The notes below the pieces were generated by a model that was not told the origin of the DNA, made no database searches, and saw nothing but the letters and a program-made list of their open reading frames with translations. Both the position numbers and the translations under genes were made by a program. From Bacteroidales bacterium (GTDB taxonomy: Bacteria > Bacteroidota > Bacteroidia > Bacteroidales > UBA12077), in NCBI GenBank assembly GCA_018334675.1, contig JAGXLL010000023.1, positions 1 through 37,335 on the forward strand: DNA of 37,335 bases. Reading direction: 5' to 3'. Below are positions 15,847-24,893 of this stretch, in pieces (within the stretch, counting starts at the first letter, position 1; the number at the start of each line of letters is the position of its first letter).

Positions 15847-17340
15847 ATGAACCCAAGTCCAGCAAAAACAAAAATCTTGAGAATAACAACTATTATAGCG
15901 CTGATTTTCGCCGGCTTACAATCATTGGCAACGCAGCAAAGCACCTATCAGCAACTCAAAGCACAATACCAGGAGCAAAATTACCTCGCCTGTTACCGGA
16001 TGGCCAGGGAAAGCGGGCCCGAGGGATCGATATTCCGGGCCCTTTCACTCTACCGCCTGCCGGAGAACCATCAGCTGAAAAAAGCATTCAACCGGCCCCT
16101 GATCCATATGATGGATCTGATGGAAAAAGCCAGAAACAGGCTCTCCCCTGAAGCCATGAATGATACTGAATTCCTGGCCTCTGAAACTGCCGATTTTCAG
16201 AAAACGGTCTTTGATAAAGCTTCCCGCCTTTACCATCGGGGCTCCAGGAACCGGGCAGTGGAATACTTCGACGCCATGCACCGGACCTTCGACGACAGCT
16301 CGCCGGTATTCCGCAACCACTACGGTTTCGATGGCGCTCATTTTATTAAAACACTGCGATCCAACATTATTCAGGAAAAAGAAAACCGAAAATACTACCG
16401 CCAGGAGATCCGCAAACTTATTGACCGGTATTACCGCAATAATGAAGATCTTAAGCAATGGGACAATCCCAAATACCGCATGGCCAATACGGCCGCTTCT
16501 GAAGACTATCTGAAGTACGAGGAAAAAATGATCTATTATTACCTGAACCTGATAAGAATGAATCCCGAACTCTTCCTGCATACCTTCATAGATGCCCGTC
16601 TTCATGTGAAATATCACGGAGAGATACAGATCCGAATACCTCTTTATGATACATTAACGGTTACGAATTACAACACCCCACTCACCCGGCAGGAATTTTT
16701 TGACCTGCCGGTTCATAAGATCTATATGGATGAAGTACCCAATAATGCAGCCAAACAATTTGTTCAAAAAAAGATGATCGGTAAGAGCGACCGCTCAGAG
16801 AAGTACCGCTACAACATCAATTACTCAGGGCTCTATCGGTATCTGCAGCGCAACCATCCGGAACTGCTCACGCTCAAAAACCTGGATAAATTCAGCCTGA
16901 CAGAATCGGGCAAGGGTAGGATCCTGTTCAGGCTATACGACAAAAAGATCACCTACTATAACCGGACTTTCAGTGAGGAAACCGATGACAACTATTATTA
17001 TCAGAGCCTTTTCGGGAAACTGCAATCCATGAGGCCGCAAAATATTATCGAGCCTGACAAACAGCTGTTTCGAACCGCTGAATGCTGGGCAGTGGAGGCC
17101 GGCCAGCGGGGACTGAAAGGCCATGACCGCATCACCTGTCATACCAATTACCATGCAGAAGCTTGCGATTATGGAAACAAAAACGGTTTCGACGTGGTGC
17201 TCAACCTGTTGGTAGACAAATTCGTACCTTCCCTCGGACACAGAAAGATCCTGCTGGGGGATTTCTCCCAGATGGGTGCTGCCATCCGGCCCCACAATTC
17301 GGAATTGGACTACAATGCCGTACTGGATTTCAAAAAATAA
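15847..17340 (+). CDS. Secreted CAP-domain protein
   Basis: A 497-residue exported protein. The start at ATG 15847 gives a signal peptide (AKTKILRITTIIALIFAG, cleavage after about residue 28); ATG 15811 is an alternative. Residues 30-240 are helix-rich and unrecognised. The CAP (SCP/PR-1-like) domain begins near residue 240 with IYYYLNLIRMNPELFL and ends with HTNYHAEACDYG, then SLGHRKILLGDFSQMGAAI, which carry the paired His of the CAP cavity. Between the two halves a long insertion separates what is normally adjacent, which makes this an unusual, enlarged member. The role of bacterial CAP proteins is largely unknown. It converges tail to tail (18 bases) with the exported amidotransferase-like gene. 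Confidence 0.7.
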   Translation: MNPSPAKTKILRITTIIALIFAGLQSLATQQSTYQQLKAQYQEQNYLACYRMARESGPEGSIFRALSLYRLPENHQLKKAFNRPLIHMMDLMEKARNRLSPEAMNDTEFLASETADFQKTVFDKASRLYHRGSRNRAVEYFDAMHRTFDDSSPVFRNHYGFDGAHFIKTLRSNIIQEKENRKYYRQEIRKLIDRYYRNNEDLKQWDNPKYRMANTAASEDYLKYEEKMIYYYLNLIRMNPELFLHTFIDARLHVKYHGEIQIRIPLYDTLTVTNYNTPLTRQEFFDLPVHKIYMDEVPNNAAKQFVQKKMIGKSDRSEKYRYNINYSGLYRYLQRNHPELLTLKNLDKFSLTESGKGRILFRLYDKKITYYNRTFSEETDDNYYYQSLFGKLQSMRPQNIIEPDKQLFRTAECWAVEAGQRGLKGHDRITCHTNYHAEACDYGNKNGFDVVLNLLVDKFVPSLGHRKILLGDFSQMGAAIRPHNSELDYNAVLDFKK

Positions 17341-17358
17341 AAACCCCTTAACCCTCGG

Positions 17359-18471
17359 CTATTGCCCATTCAGGCGCCGGTTAAAATCACGCCAGAACCG
17401 ACGGTGAAACTTCATGCTTCGGGCCTTTTTCAACATCCCCGGTCCGGTAAACGACACCCGGTCAGGCGGTGCCATCCGGTAACTGGCAGTGCTGTCGTAG
17501 AGAAACAAGGCTTCCGGATGGAACTGGACCCCGATAACATGACCATAATCCTTGTGCCGCAGACCTTCTATGATCTTTCCGTCCATGGAAGTAGCAGTGA
17601 CCTGGAAACCTTTACCCACTTCATCCACGGCCTGATGGTGATTGCTGTAAACCAGCGGGTGGAAATCCTCAATGCCCCATCTTTCTGAAAGAGCAGCAGA
17701 TGTAAAGTGAACCCGGTGAAAATGGCCGCTGAGCAAATCCTCATCCATGCTCAGGCGGTTGTTATAATTGCGGTGAAGCCGGTCGCGGTCCAGCTTTAAG
17801 ATATCCTCAACATGATCCAGCCCGTAAATTTCCGAAGGGATATCCTGAACCAGTCTTCCGCCGGTGGCCACATTCATGGTTTGCATACCCAGACAAAATC
17901 CATAAATCAGGTAATCCGGGTCCTGAGCGACCAGTTCTTCATAGTCCTTGCTCTGCAATCCCCCCAGGAGATGATATAAAAAGGACAACTCAAAATAATG
18001 CCGGTAAGGATCATACACGGAGGTAAGCAAATGGGTCTTTCTCCCATAAACTTGCGGAGGCATATCCGGCCCGCCAAAAAAGACCACACCCTGCGATTGC
18101 CGGAAAAGAATGCCGAAATCGTCGGTCAGTGGGTTATCCCTGTACAACATATCCGGTGATATGGAATCCCCTAACTCTTTAAGGAAAATTTTCGGTCCGC
18201 CATAGTTCAGGGTATCAATGAACGCCTTCGACCGGCCGTAATCGTACCTTTCCTTGTGGTGATAGACTCCCACCAGCCGGTAGTCCTTCAGCTCAATCAG
18301 ATCCTGTTCGATAAGGTTCACCATCACTTTCAGGTTATGAGCCGTGGGATGGGTAAGCAAAAGATTTTGGGTGCCCGGATGGTTATTCAATGGCTCCCCC
18401 GTAACTTCCTGACCCCGGAGGCCGGAGGTGACCACAAATACCATAAATAATAATACGCTGATTTTCTTCAT
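17359..18471 (-). CDS. Exported class I glutamine-amidotransferase-like protein (peptidase C26 type)
   Basis: A 370-residue protein with a signal peptide (MKKISVLLFMVFVVTSGLRG), so it acts in the periplasm or on the surface, unusual for this fold. The triad of class I amidotransferases is present: GVVFFGGPDMPP as oxyanion-loop region, the nucleophile in YGFCLGMQTMNVATGG (Cys about 193), and His-Glu in GVQFHPEA near residue 316, typical of gamma-glutamyl hydrolases such as PuuD. A role in cutting gamma-glutamyl bonds, for instance in peptidoglycan or gamma-glutamyl peptides, is a hypothesis. It diverges from lipA with 130 bases between. Confidence 0.78.
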   Translation of the reverse strand: MKKISVLLFMVFVVTSGLRGQEVTGEPLNNHPGTQNLLLTHPTAHNLKVMVNLIEQDLIELKDYRLVGVYHHKERYDYGRSKAFIDTLNYGGPKIFLKELGDSISPDMLYRDNPLTDDFGILFRQSQGVVFFGGPDMPPQVYGRKTHLLTSVYDPYRHYFELSFLYHLLGGLQSKDYEELVAQDPDYLIYGFCLGMQTMNVATGGRLVQDIPSEIYGLDHVEDILKLDRDRLHRNYNNRLSMDEDLLSGHFHRVHFTSAALSERWGIEDFHPLVYSNHHQAVDEVGKGFQVTATSMDGKIIEGLRHKDYGHVIGVQFHPEALFLYDSTASYRMAPPDRVSFTGPGMLKKARSMKFHRRFWRDFNRRLNGQ

Positions 18472-18601
18472 TTTAAATAAGATGTTTCAAGTTATACCTA
18501 ATAAAGGAATTTAAATATTACCTTTGCATGAAAGATAGCAAATAGTTGACAATCCTGAAAATATCGGTGGGTGCATCTTCTGATCAAAACACTGTATATC
18601 A

Positions 18602-19465
18602 ATGAACAAAAAATACAAACATTATAAAAGGCTGCCTTCCTGGATGAAAATGGAATGGCCGAAAGGTGAATCGTATTCCAAAATGAAGAATCAGGTAGAG
18701 CAAAACAACCTGCATACCATCTGCACCAGTGGTAAATGCCCCAATATTGGTGAGTGCTGGAACAGGGGAACAGCAACCTTCATGATATTGGGCGATATTT
18801 GCACACGGGGCTGCAAATTTTGCGGGGTAAAGACGGGCAAACCCTTTTCCCCGGATCCGGAGGAGCCCGAAAAGGTAGCCGAAACCATCCGGATAATGGG
18901 CATCCAACATGCCGTGATCACTTCTGTTGACCGGGATGACCTGGAAGATGGGGGGGCACAACACTGGGCCGATACCATCCGTATGATCCGTAAAAAAAAT
19001 GAAGGCATCACCGTGGAGGCGCTCATTCCGGATTTTGATGCCAGGCAGGAAGACATCCGCCGGGTCCTAGAGGCAGGTCCCCAGGTTATATCCCACAACC
19101 TGGAAACCGTCAGGCGCCTTACACCTCACATACGCACCAAGGCCCGATATGATACCAGCCTGGAGGTGATCCGTCAGATCGCCCGGGCCGGCAGGCGTGC
19201 CAAGTCTGGTATCATGGTAGGACTGGGAGAAGAGGAAAGCGAAATTTATCAAACCATGGATGATTTACTTGAGCGGGGTTGTGAAGTGTTTACCATCGGT
19301 CAGTATCTGCAGCCTACCCCCGGCCATATGGAAGTGGCGAGATTCGTGGAGCCTGAGACATTTAAAAATTATGAGAAAAAGGGTCTGGAGAAAGGTTTTG
19401 CCCATGTGGAGAGCCATCCCCTGGTGCGATCTTCCTACCGGGCCGAAAGACATGTGAAAAGCTAA
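18602..19465 (+). CDS. lipA: Lipoyl synthase
   Basis: A 287-residue radical SAM enzyme that inserts two sulfur atoms into octanoyl groups on lipoyl domains. The auxiliary cluster motif is CTSGKCPNIGEC (Cys 41, 46, 52) and the radical SAM motif CTRGCKFC (Cys 67, 71, 74). The C-terminal RSSYRAE supplies the Ser that ligates the auxiliary cluster. The length is normal and the sequence intact. Start ATG 18602; upstream there is a -7-like TACCTTTG at 18519-18526 but no clear -33 box. Nine bases after its stop lipB begins, so both are one operon for protein lipoylation; the targets (pyruvate or oxoglutarate dehydrogenase, GcvH) are not in the window. Confidence 0.97.
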   Translation: MNKKYKHYKRLPSWMKMEWPKGESYSKMKNQVEQNNLHTICTSGKCPNIGECWNRGTATFMILGDICTRGCKFCGVKTGKPFSPDPEEPEKVAETIRIMGIQHAVITSVDRDDLEDGGAQHWADTIRMIRKKNEGITVEALIPDFDARQEDIRRVLEAGPQVISHNLETVRRLTPHIRTKARYDTSLEVIRQIARAGRRAKSGIMVGLGEEESEIYQTMDDLLERGCEVFTIGQYLQPTPGHMEVARFVEPETFKNYEKKGLEKGFAHVESHPLVRSSYRAERHVKS

Positions 19466-19474
19466 GCACCCCTT

Positions 19475-20158
19475 ATGGCAGTAAAGACGAAATACAAAGA
19501 TATCGGAACCATCGATTATAAAGAAGCCTGGGAGTACCAGGAAAAGCTCTTTGATGACGTTCTTTCCGGCAAAAGGTCCGGCCGGATCCCCACCAATTAC
19601 ATGTTGTTTTGCGAACATCCCCATGTCTATACCCTGGGCAAAAGCGGGCAGCAAAACAACCTGCTGATCGATCCCAACTTCCTGGAAAAGATACAGGCCA
19701 CCTATTACAAGATCAACCGGGGAGGAGACATCACCTATCACGGACCGGGCCAGATCGTGGGCTACCCCATCATCGACCTGGAACAATTTGGCCTGCAGGT
19801 GAGAAAATATATCCACCGGCTGGAAGACTCCGTCATCGCTACTCTGAAAGAATACCATATCAACAGCTCCCGTTTGGATGGGGCCACCGGGGTATGGCTG
19901 GATGCCGATGAGCCGGGCAAATCAAGGAAAATCTGTGCCATCGGGGTCAGGGCAAGCCATTTTGTTACCATGCACGGATTTGCTTTCAATGTCAATACAG
20001 ATTTAAATTATTTTAATTATATTAATCCCTGTGGATTTCAGGATAAGGGTGTCACCTCCATGGAAAACGAGTTGGGCAGGCATATGGACATGGAGGAGGT
20101 GAAACAGGTGTTGAAAAAACATATCGGTGGCTACCTGAACATGGAATTTATTAAATGA
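19475..20158 (+). CDS. lipB: Octanoyl-[ACP]:protein N-octanoyltransferase
   Basis: A 227-residue cytosolic transferase moving the octanoyl group from ACP to lipoyl domains; LipA then acts on it. The conserved RGGDITYHGPGQIVGYPI block lies around residues 86-103. Further on, KICAIGVRASHFVTMHGFAFN carries the catalytic Lys and NPCG carries the acyl-accepting Cys. Full length. It is the second gene of the lipA-lipB operon. A perfect 17-bp hairpin lies seven bases after its stop (20165-20215). Confidence 0.96.
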   Translation: MAVKTKYKDIGTIDYKEAWEYQEKLFDDVLSGKRSGRIPTNYMLFCEHPHVYTLGKSGQQNNLLIDPNFLEKIQATYYKINRGGDITYHGPGQIVGYPIIDLEQFGLQVRKYIHRLEDSVIATLKEYHINSSRLDGATGVWLDADEPGKSRKICAIGVRASHFVTMHGFAFNVNTDLNYFNYINPCGFQDKGVTSMENELGRHMDMEEVKQVLKKHIGGYLNMEFIK

Positions 20159-20164
20159 AACGTG

Positions 20165-20215
20165 CATGACAAAATAATCATTAATATCACAAAAGGAGAT
20201 GATTATTTTGTCATG
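20165..20215. repeat. Perfect 17-bp inverted repeat between lipB and recJ
   Basis: CATGACAAAATAATCAT (20165-20181) and its exact reverse complement (20199-20215) flank a 17-base loop. There is no T-run on either side, so it is not a standard terminator. It may stabilise the lipB mRNA end, attenuate recJ, or be a small mobile palindrome. An AAAAGGAG in the loop sits directly before ATG 20199, which would open a six-codon reading frame inside the right arm. Confidence 0.7.
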
Positions 20216-20274
20216 GTAAGTTACACAAGGCCAATACATTGAATAAAAAATAAACTTGTGAAATTGTATCTCGG

Positions 20275-21999
20275 ATGGATAAAAGGTGGGTTTTAAAGCC
20301 AAAGGCAAATCAGCAGGACATAGAACACCTGGAGCAGGTATTGAACATACAACCGCTGCTGTCCGGGCTGCTGGCCCAAAGGGGCATAAAGACCTACGAC
20401 CAGGCGAAGAGGTTCTTCAGACCCAGCCTGTACAGCCTTCACGATCCCTTCAAGATGAAAGACATGAACCGGGCCATCGAACGCATTGAGAAAGCCATCC
20501 AGCACCAACAGCGCATCCTGATCTATGGTGACTACGATGTAGACGGAACCACCTCTGTGGCCCTGGTCTTCTCTTTCCTGAAGAAATTCTATTCCAACCT
20601 GGATTATTACATTCCCGACCGGTACGAAGAGGGCTATGGCATCTCTTACAAAGGGATTGAATATGCCCACCAGCGCAATGTATCGCTGATCATCGCTCTG
20701 GATTGCGGCATCAAAGCTGCTAAAAAGATCGATTACGCGAATAGCAAGAACATCGATTTTATCATCTGCGACCACCACACACCTGAAAAACAATTGCCTG
20801 ATGCGGTAGCTGTGCTGGACCCGAAACGGGCCGACTGCCATTATCCCTTCCAGGACCTCAGTGGATGCGGTGTGGGATTCAAAATGCTACAGGCCTTCTC
20901 CCAGACCAACAACATCGATTTTGCCGAGCTCTACCCTTTTCTCGACCTGGTGGCCGTAAGCATTGCCTCCGACATCGTCCCCATCATCGGGGAAAACCGG
21001 GTGATGACCCATTTTGGACTCAAACAGCTCAATGAAAATCCCGGCGCCGGCTTGAAGGCGATCATTAATATGTCGGGCCTGGGCGATAAGCAATATCAGA
21101 TCGAGGTGGAGGATGTGGTCTTCCGTATCGGCCCGAGAATCAATGCAGCCGGAAGGATCGAGTCGGGAAGGAGTGCCGTGGACCTGCTGATAACAGATGA
21201 TGAGCACAAAGCACGCCAAAAAGCACAAAAAGTCAACTCCTGCAACGATGCCCGCAAAAACATCGACCGCCATATCACACAGGATGCCTTAAAGATGATT
21301 GCACATGAGACCGGTTTCAGGGAAAAGAAATCCACCGTACTCTATAACTCACAATGGCACAAAGGTGTGGTAGGTATTGTGGCTTCCCGCATGATCGAAA
21401 TATACTACCGCCCCACCATCATACTTACCTCCTCCAACGGAATGGCCACCGGTTCAGCTCGCTCCATCCCGGGCTTCGACATCTACAGCGCACTGGAATC
21501 CTGTAACGATCTGCTGGAAAATTTTGGGGGGCACATGTATGCCGCCGGCCTGACACTCGATATCAAAAACATCCCTGCTTTTAAGCGTCGTTTTGAGGAC
21601 ATTGTAGAACAGTCCATTACCGAAGAACAATTGGTGCCCCACATTGAAATTGACACGGAGATACAACTGAATGAGATCACAGAGCAATTCTTTAGTATAC
21701 TCAGACAGTTTCAGCCTTTTGGTCCCAAAAACCTGCCTCCCATTTTTGTAGCACGCAGGGTCAGGGACGACGGCACGGCACGCCTTGTGGGATCCAGCAA
21801 GGAACATATGAAGCTTTCCCTGACCCAGGAAAACGACCCCGCAGTGGCTTTTCCTGCCATTGCTTTCCAACAGGCTAACCACTACAACGACATCCACAAA
21901 GGCAAACCCTTTGACGTATGCTTTTGCGTTGAAGAAAATATCTTCAGGGGTAAGCGGAACCTGCAGCTCAACGTCAAGGATATCAAAATTCACTCCTAG
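20275..21999 (+). CDS. recJ: Single-stranded-DNA-specific exonuclease RecJ
   Basis: A 574-residue 5'-3' ssDNA exonuclease of recombination and mismatch repair, acting in the cytoplasm. DHH-family motifs: LIYGDYDVDGTTS (motif I), LIIALDCG, IICDHHTPEKQLPDA (motif III), LSGCGVGFKM, and the DHHA1 region containing HKGVVGIVASRM and FGGHMYAAGLTL. A C-terminal OB-fold segment follows from about residue 460. Length and motifs are normal. ATG 20275 follows an AT-rich leader and the long hairpin. It ends ten bases from the facing HHH-barrel gene. Confidence 0.97.
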   Translation: MDKRWVLKPKANQQDIEHLEQVLNIQPLLSGLLAQRGIKTYDQAKRFFRPSLYSLHDPFKMKDMNRAIERIEKAIQHQQRILIYGDYDVDGTTSVALVFSFLKKFYSNLDYYIPDRYEEGYGISYKGIEYAHQRNVSLIIALDCGIKAAKKIDYANSKNIDFIICDHHTPEKQLPDAVAVLDPKRADCHYPFQDLSGCGVGFKMLQAFSQTNNIDFAELYPFLDLVAVSIASDIVPIIGENRVMTHFGLKQLNENPGAGLKAIINMSGLGDKQYQIEVEDVVFRIGPRINAAGRIESGRSAVDLLITDDEHKARQKAQKVNSCNDARKNIDRHITQDALKMIAHETGFREKKSTVLYNSQWHKGVVGIVASRMIEIYYRPTIILTSSNGMATGSARSIPGFDIYSALESCNDLLENFGGHMYAAGLTLDIKNIPAFKRRFEDIVEQSITEEQLVPHIEIDTEIQLNEITEQFFSILRQFQPFGPKNLPPIFVARRVRDDGTARLVGSSKEHMKLSLTQENDPAVAFPAIAFQQANHYNDIHKGKPFDVCFCVEENIFRGKRNLQLNVKDIKIHS

Positions 22000-22009
22000 C
22001 CACCCTCCA

Positions 22010-24094
22010 TCAGAAACGCATCCTCATCTGGAAGTACAGCGAGGATTTGTGGTTGCCTTCAATAAGCTGCAACCCTGAACCAATCTCTTCTTTGTCGACA
22101 TAAGCAGTTCTTGCCAGTTTCAGCCAAAAATCGATCTTTTTCCAGGAATATTTTATATTGAGGTAGGTTCGGTAACCTCGCGAATAATAGGCGGGAACGG
22201 AAAAACGGTACAACAGGTCATCTTCATAGGCATAGATGCGGCTATGGTAATCGTCGGTATCAAAAACGGCATAGCGTATATCAAAACGCAGGGGGCAGCG
22301 GCTTGACTTATATCCGATATCCTGATAAATCATCAAGCCTCTGCTTGGATCCGGTGAATGAATCGAAGCCCATTCAATGCGGTTATCTGAGGTAATAGAG
22401 GAGGTAAGCCGGTACCTGATGTGATACCTGATCCTGTATTTGCCATGTTGTTCCAGGGCAGGTGCATCCGTCTCCTCCGCTCCAAAGCCTCCGTTGCGTC
22501 TTTCCTGTTGATAACGCAGGTGCATGTGCAGTTTCGTTCCCGGCTTATAATCCAGTTTCAGCAATCCGTCCCATCCATCTACCGGAGCATCGGAGAAATA
22601 GCTCAACCATGGGAAACGCCATGTATCGAGGTAGCCCTTCATCGCCAAATCAGGCAGCAAGTCGAGCTGAATCCCCCAATAAAGGCCTTGCTCATTCTGA
22701 GTCCGGGGACCTTCGGAAAAGGCACCCGAATACAGGGCCTGATAGTCTTTCTCATAGTGGCGGTGCAGTACCATCATGGCCATCCGGTCGCTAAGCTGAG
22801 CGGAAACACCATTCAGCAAGGCAAAACCCTCCCCTGCGCTGATCGCTTCTTCCCCGAAGAAATGAAACAAATGCCATGTAGCCTGATAATCGAAGCTCCA
22901 ATTGTTATTGGAGCTACCTGAGAAACGAAAGGCATTCTCCGGGCGGGCCGGCCGCTCGAGCCTACCTTCATACCAGTAAACCAGGCCATTAAGTCCGAGC
23001 CGGAAGTGAGGGCGGTTCAGAGAAAGCCGGCCACCGCTAACCTGTTCCCCAATAGAACGTTCGTCATAGATCTCACGTGGTATACGGTGATAGCCCGTTC
23101 GCTGGAATGAAGAAAACACCTTACGCCCATCGGCGAGGGTATCGATGATGTTGGCATCGATCCGCTTACGGGAATAGAAAAGGTTAAGTCTAAAGGAGCC
23201 CAGGCTCTTCTCGGCAGCCAGGCCCCGGAAAAAGCGGTTCTCATTGGAGGAGGTATAAGGATCCATGGTGGTTTGATGCCTGATGGGAACAAAAACCATG
23301 GAGGATTTGGAAAGCGAAAAGCCCGACCAGACTGTCAGCCCCTGACCATAACGTATATCATAATCCCCCAACGCGAGCTTATCGAGCCACCGGCTATTTT
23401 TTATGTAGAGGTGAAAAGAGTTAAAGTCGAATCCATAGGGGTTGTCGTTGCGCATAAAAGTCTCCCCCGGATCCTTATCCATGGTCACACCCATACGCAG
23501 CAGGTCGCTATATCGGAAGGACCATTGGGAATACAGACGAAAGGGACTGCCCTTGAAACGGGCATTAGGCTTCTGCGCCAGCAAGGAATCAGGGAGGCTG
23601 AGGAACCCTTGTTGCTTTTCCAGTATGCCGCCTGCCCGAAGCATTAACTGATGCCGCCCCTTCTGTAGCAGGCCGGTTACCGGCGGCAGCTGCCGCAAAC
23701 CCTCCTCTTTAGGTTTTCCAGCCACTATAAAGGGCTCCAGCCTTTTAACCAGCTCTACAGAGAAACCATATACCAGCGGCAATTCATAAAGAGAAAGGAA
23801 GTTGCCATATTGTTTGCGGTAGTTAAGCAAACTGTGAATCTGGTAAGGGGTAAGCAGATGCAGCCGGCTGAGATCTTCAGCGCCTGCCCGGTTGATGTTC
23901 ACTGGCTCCTCCAGGAAATGGTACAGATCTTCGGTAATGGTGCGGTAGTCATACGCCAGTTCCGATTCTTGGGAGAGCTGTTCGATCCAATCCTTGATCT
24001 CACCGGGGATGGGATCTGAAGTCTGCGCCATGGCTTGGTGGCACAAGCAAAGGAAAATCATTGCCATCAGGCTGGGGAGTGAATTAGAAGGCAT
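22010..24094 (-). CDS. Helix-hairpin-helix domain fused to a predicted outer-membrane beta-barrel
   Basis: A 694-residue exported protein. Signal peptide residues 1-23 (FLCLCHQAMA). Residues about 60-130 hold two ComEA-like helix-hairpin-helix units: NINRAGAEDLSRLHLLTPYQ followed by LLNYRKQYGNFLSLYELP and a second hairpin ending ELVKRLEPF. From about residue 160 to the end the sequence is a series of amphipathic strands with alternating aromatics and short turns, and the last residues are FQMRMRF, the terminal Phe of an outer-membrane barrel. The barrel length suggests about 20-26 strands, an estimate by eye. HHH motifs usually bind DNA without sequence preference, so DNA contact at the outer membrane is the natural guess, but no function is established. 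It is coupled (11-base overlap) to the PorV/PorQ-like gene upstream. Confidence 0.75.
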   Translation of the reverse strand: MPSNSLPSLMAMIFLCLCHQAMAQTSDPIPGEIKDWIEQLSQESELAYDYRTITEDLYHFLEEPVNINRAGAEDLSRLHLLTPYQIHSLLNYRKQYGNFLSLYELPLVYGFSVELVKRLEPFIVAGKPKEEGLRQLPPVTGLLQKGRHQLMLRAGGILEKQQGFLSLPDSLLAQKPNARFKGSPFRLYSQWSFRYSDLLRMGVTMDKDPGETFMRNDNPYGFDFNSFHLYIKNSRWLDKLALGDYDIRYGQGLTVWSGFSLSKSSMVFVPIRHQTTMDPYTSSNENRFFRGLAAEKSLGSFRLNLFYSRKRIDANIIDTLADGRKVFSSFQRTGYHRIPREIYDERSIGEQVSGGRLSLNRPHFRLGLNGLVYWYEGRLERPARPENAFRFSGSSNNNWSFDYQATWHLFHFFGEEAISAGEGFALLNGVSAQLSDRMAMMVLHRHYEKDYQALYSGAFSEGPRTQNEQGLYWGIQLDLLPDLAMKGYLDTWRFPWLSYFSDAPVDGWDGLLKLDYKPGTKLHMHLRYQQERRNGGFGAEETDAPALEQHGKYRIRYHIRYRLTSSITSDNRIEWASIHSPDPSRGLMIYQDIGYKSSRCPLRFDIRYAVFDTDDYHSRIYAYEDDLLYRFSVPAYYSRGYRTYLNIKYSWKKIDFWLKLARTAYVDKEEIGSGLQLIEGNHKSSLYFQMRMRF

Positions 24095-24893
24095 AGCTCA
24101 GGGCAAAGTTGGGGATGCCCCCCAAAGTGGGATGAAAAGAGAAGGCCAGATCGGCCTGTAATCCTTTCCGGGCGTAACCCAGTCCGAAAAAATGCAGAGC
24201 CGGATTGAGGGAAACACCAGTTCGCAGGCAGAAATTGGAGATCAGTTGGTATTCTGCGGCCAGCTTAGGTATCGCCTGTTTTTCCAGGTTCTTTTCCACT
24301 TCCACAAGCATCAGAAGGGGTGCAGAAGGTTTCCACAAGGCTCCCAAACGGAAAATGACGGGCAGAAGCTCACCATTTCCCCCTTTTATCGCGCCCAGCG
24401 GATTGAAAAAATGGGTGCCAACCGACCATTGGTCATTTACACGAAAGTGCATACCCGCCTCAAAGGTAAGTTGATGTGCCGACCCATATATGCCTGAGAT
24501 GCGGGTATGAAAATAATCCAACTGAATACCGGCCGAGAAATTTTTGGCCAGATAACGACCGTAAGCAAGGGCCGTCTTGGATTCCTGATAATGTTTAAAG
24601 CCATATTGGGTATAGGAACCGGCCAGGACTCCCGATGGAACAGGCACGAGCAAAGCCAGGGCCTGATGATCCATCTCAGGTATATAACCAGCCTGATGAA
24701 AGAAACCCAGACTCAGGGCTTCGATATAAGCCAATCCCGCCTGATTGTGATAAAAACACCACAGGTCGGTGAGGGCCACACTGGCATGCGCCATACCTGC
24801 CGAACGGGCTCCTGCCGGATGATTATCACCGGAAGCCGTTACCTGCATAAGGAATGACATCTGCATCAACAGAAAAATGCCCACACAACGCAT
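24084..24893 (-). CDS. PorV/PorQ-like (UPF0164/FadL-type) outer-membrane protein
   Basis: A 269-residue protein with a signal peptide (MRCVGIFLLMQMSFLMQVTA). The mature start GARSAGMAHASVALTDLWCFYHNQAGLAYIE is the signature opening of PorV/PorQ/FadL-like barrels (the NPAGLA motif appears as NQAGLA). Alternating strands follow to a terminal Phe (NFALSYAF). PorV and PorQ take part in type IX secretion, but this short member lies beside no por genes, so a T9SS role is not shown. Its stop overlaps the ATG of the HHH-barrel gene by 11 bases, implying joint translation and possibly a shared outer-membrane complex. Confidence 0.7.
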   Translation of the reverse strand: MRCVGIFLLMQMSFLMQVTASGDNHPAGARSAGMAHASVALTDLWCFYHNQAGLAYIEALSLGFFHQAGYIPEMDHQALALLVPVPSGVLAGSYTQYGFKHYQESKTALAYGRYLAKNFSAGIQLDYFHTRISGIYGSAHQLTFEAGMHFRVNDQWSVGTHFFNPLGAIKGGNGELLPVIFRLGALWKPSAPLLMLVEVEKNLEKQAIPKLAAEYQLISNFCLRTGVSLNPALHFFGLGYARKGLQADLAFSFHPTLGGIPNFALSYAF

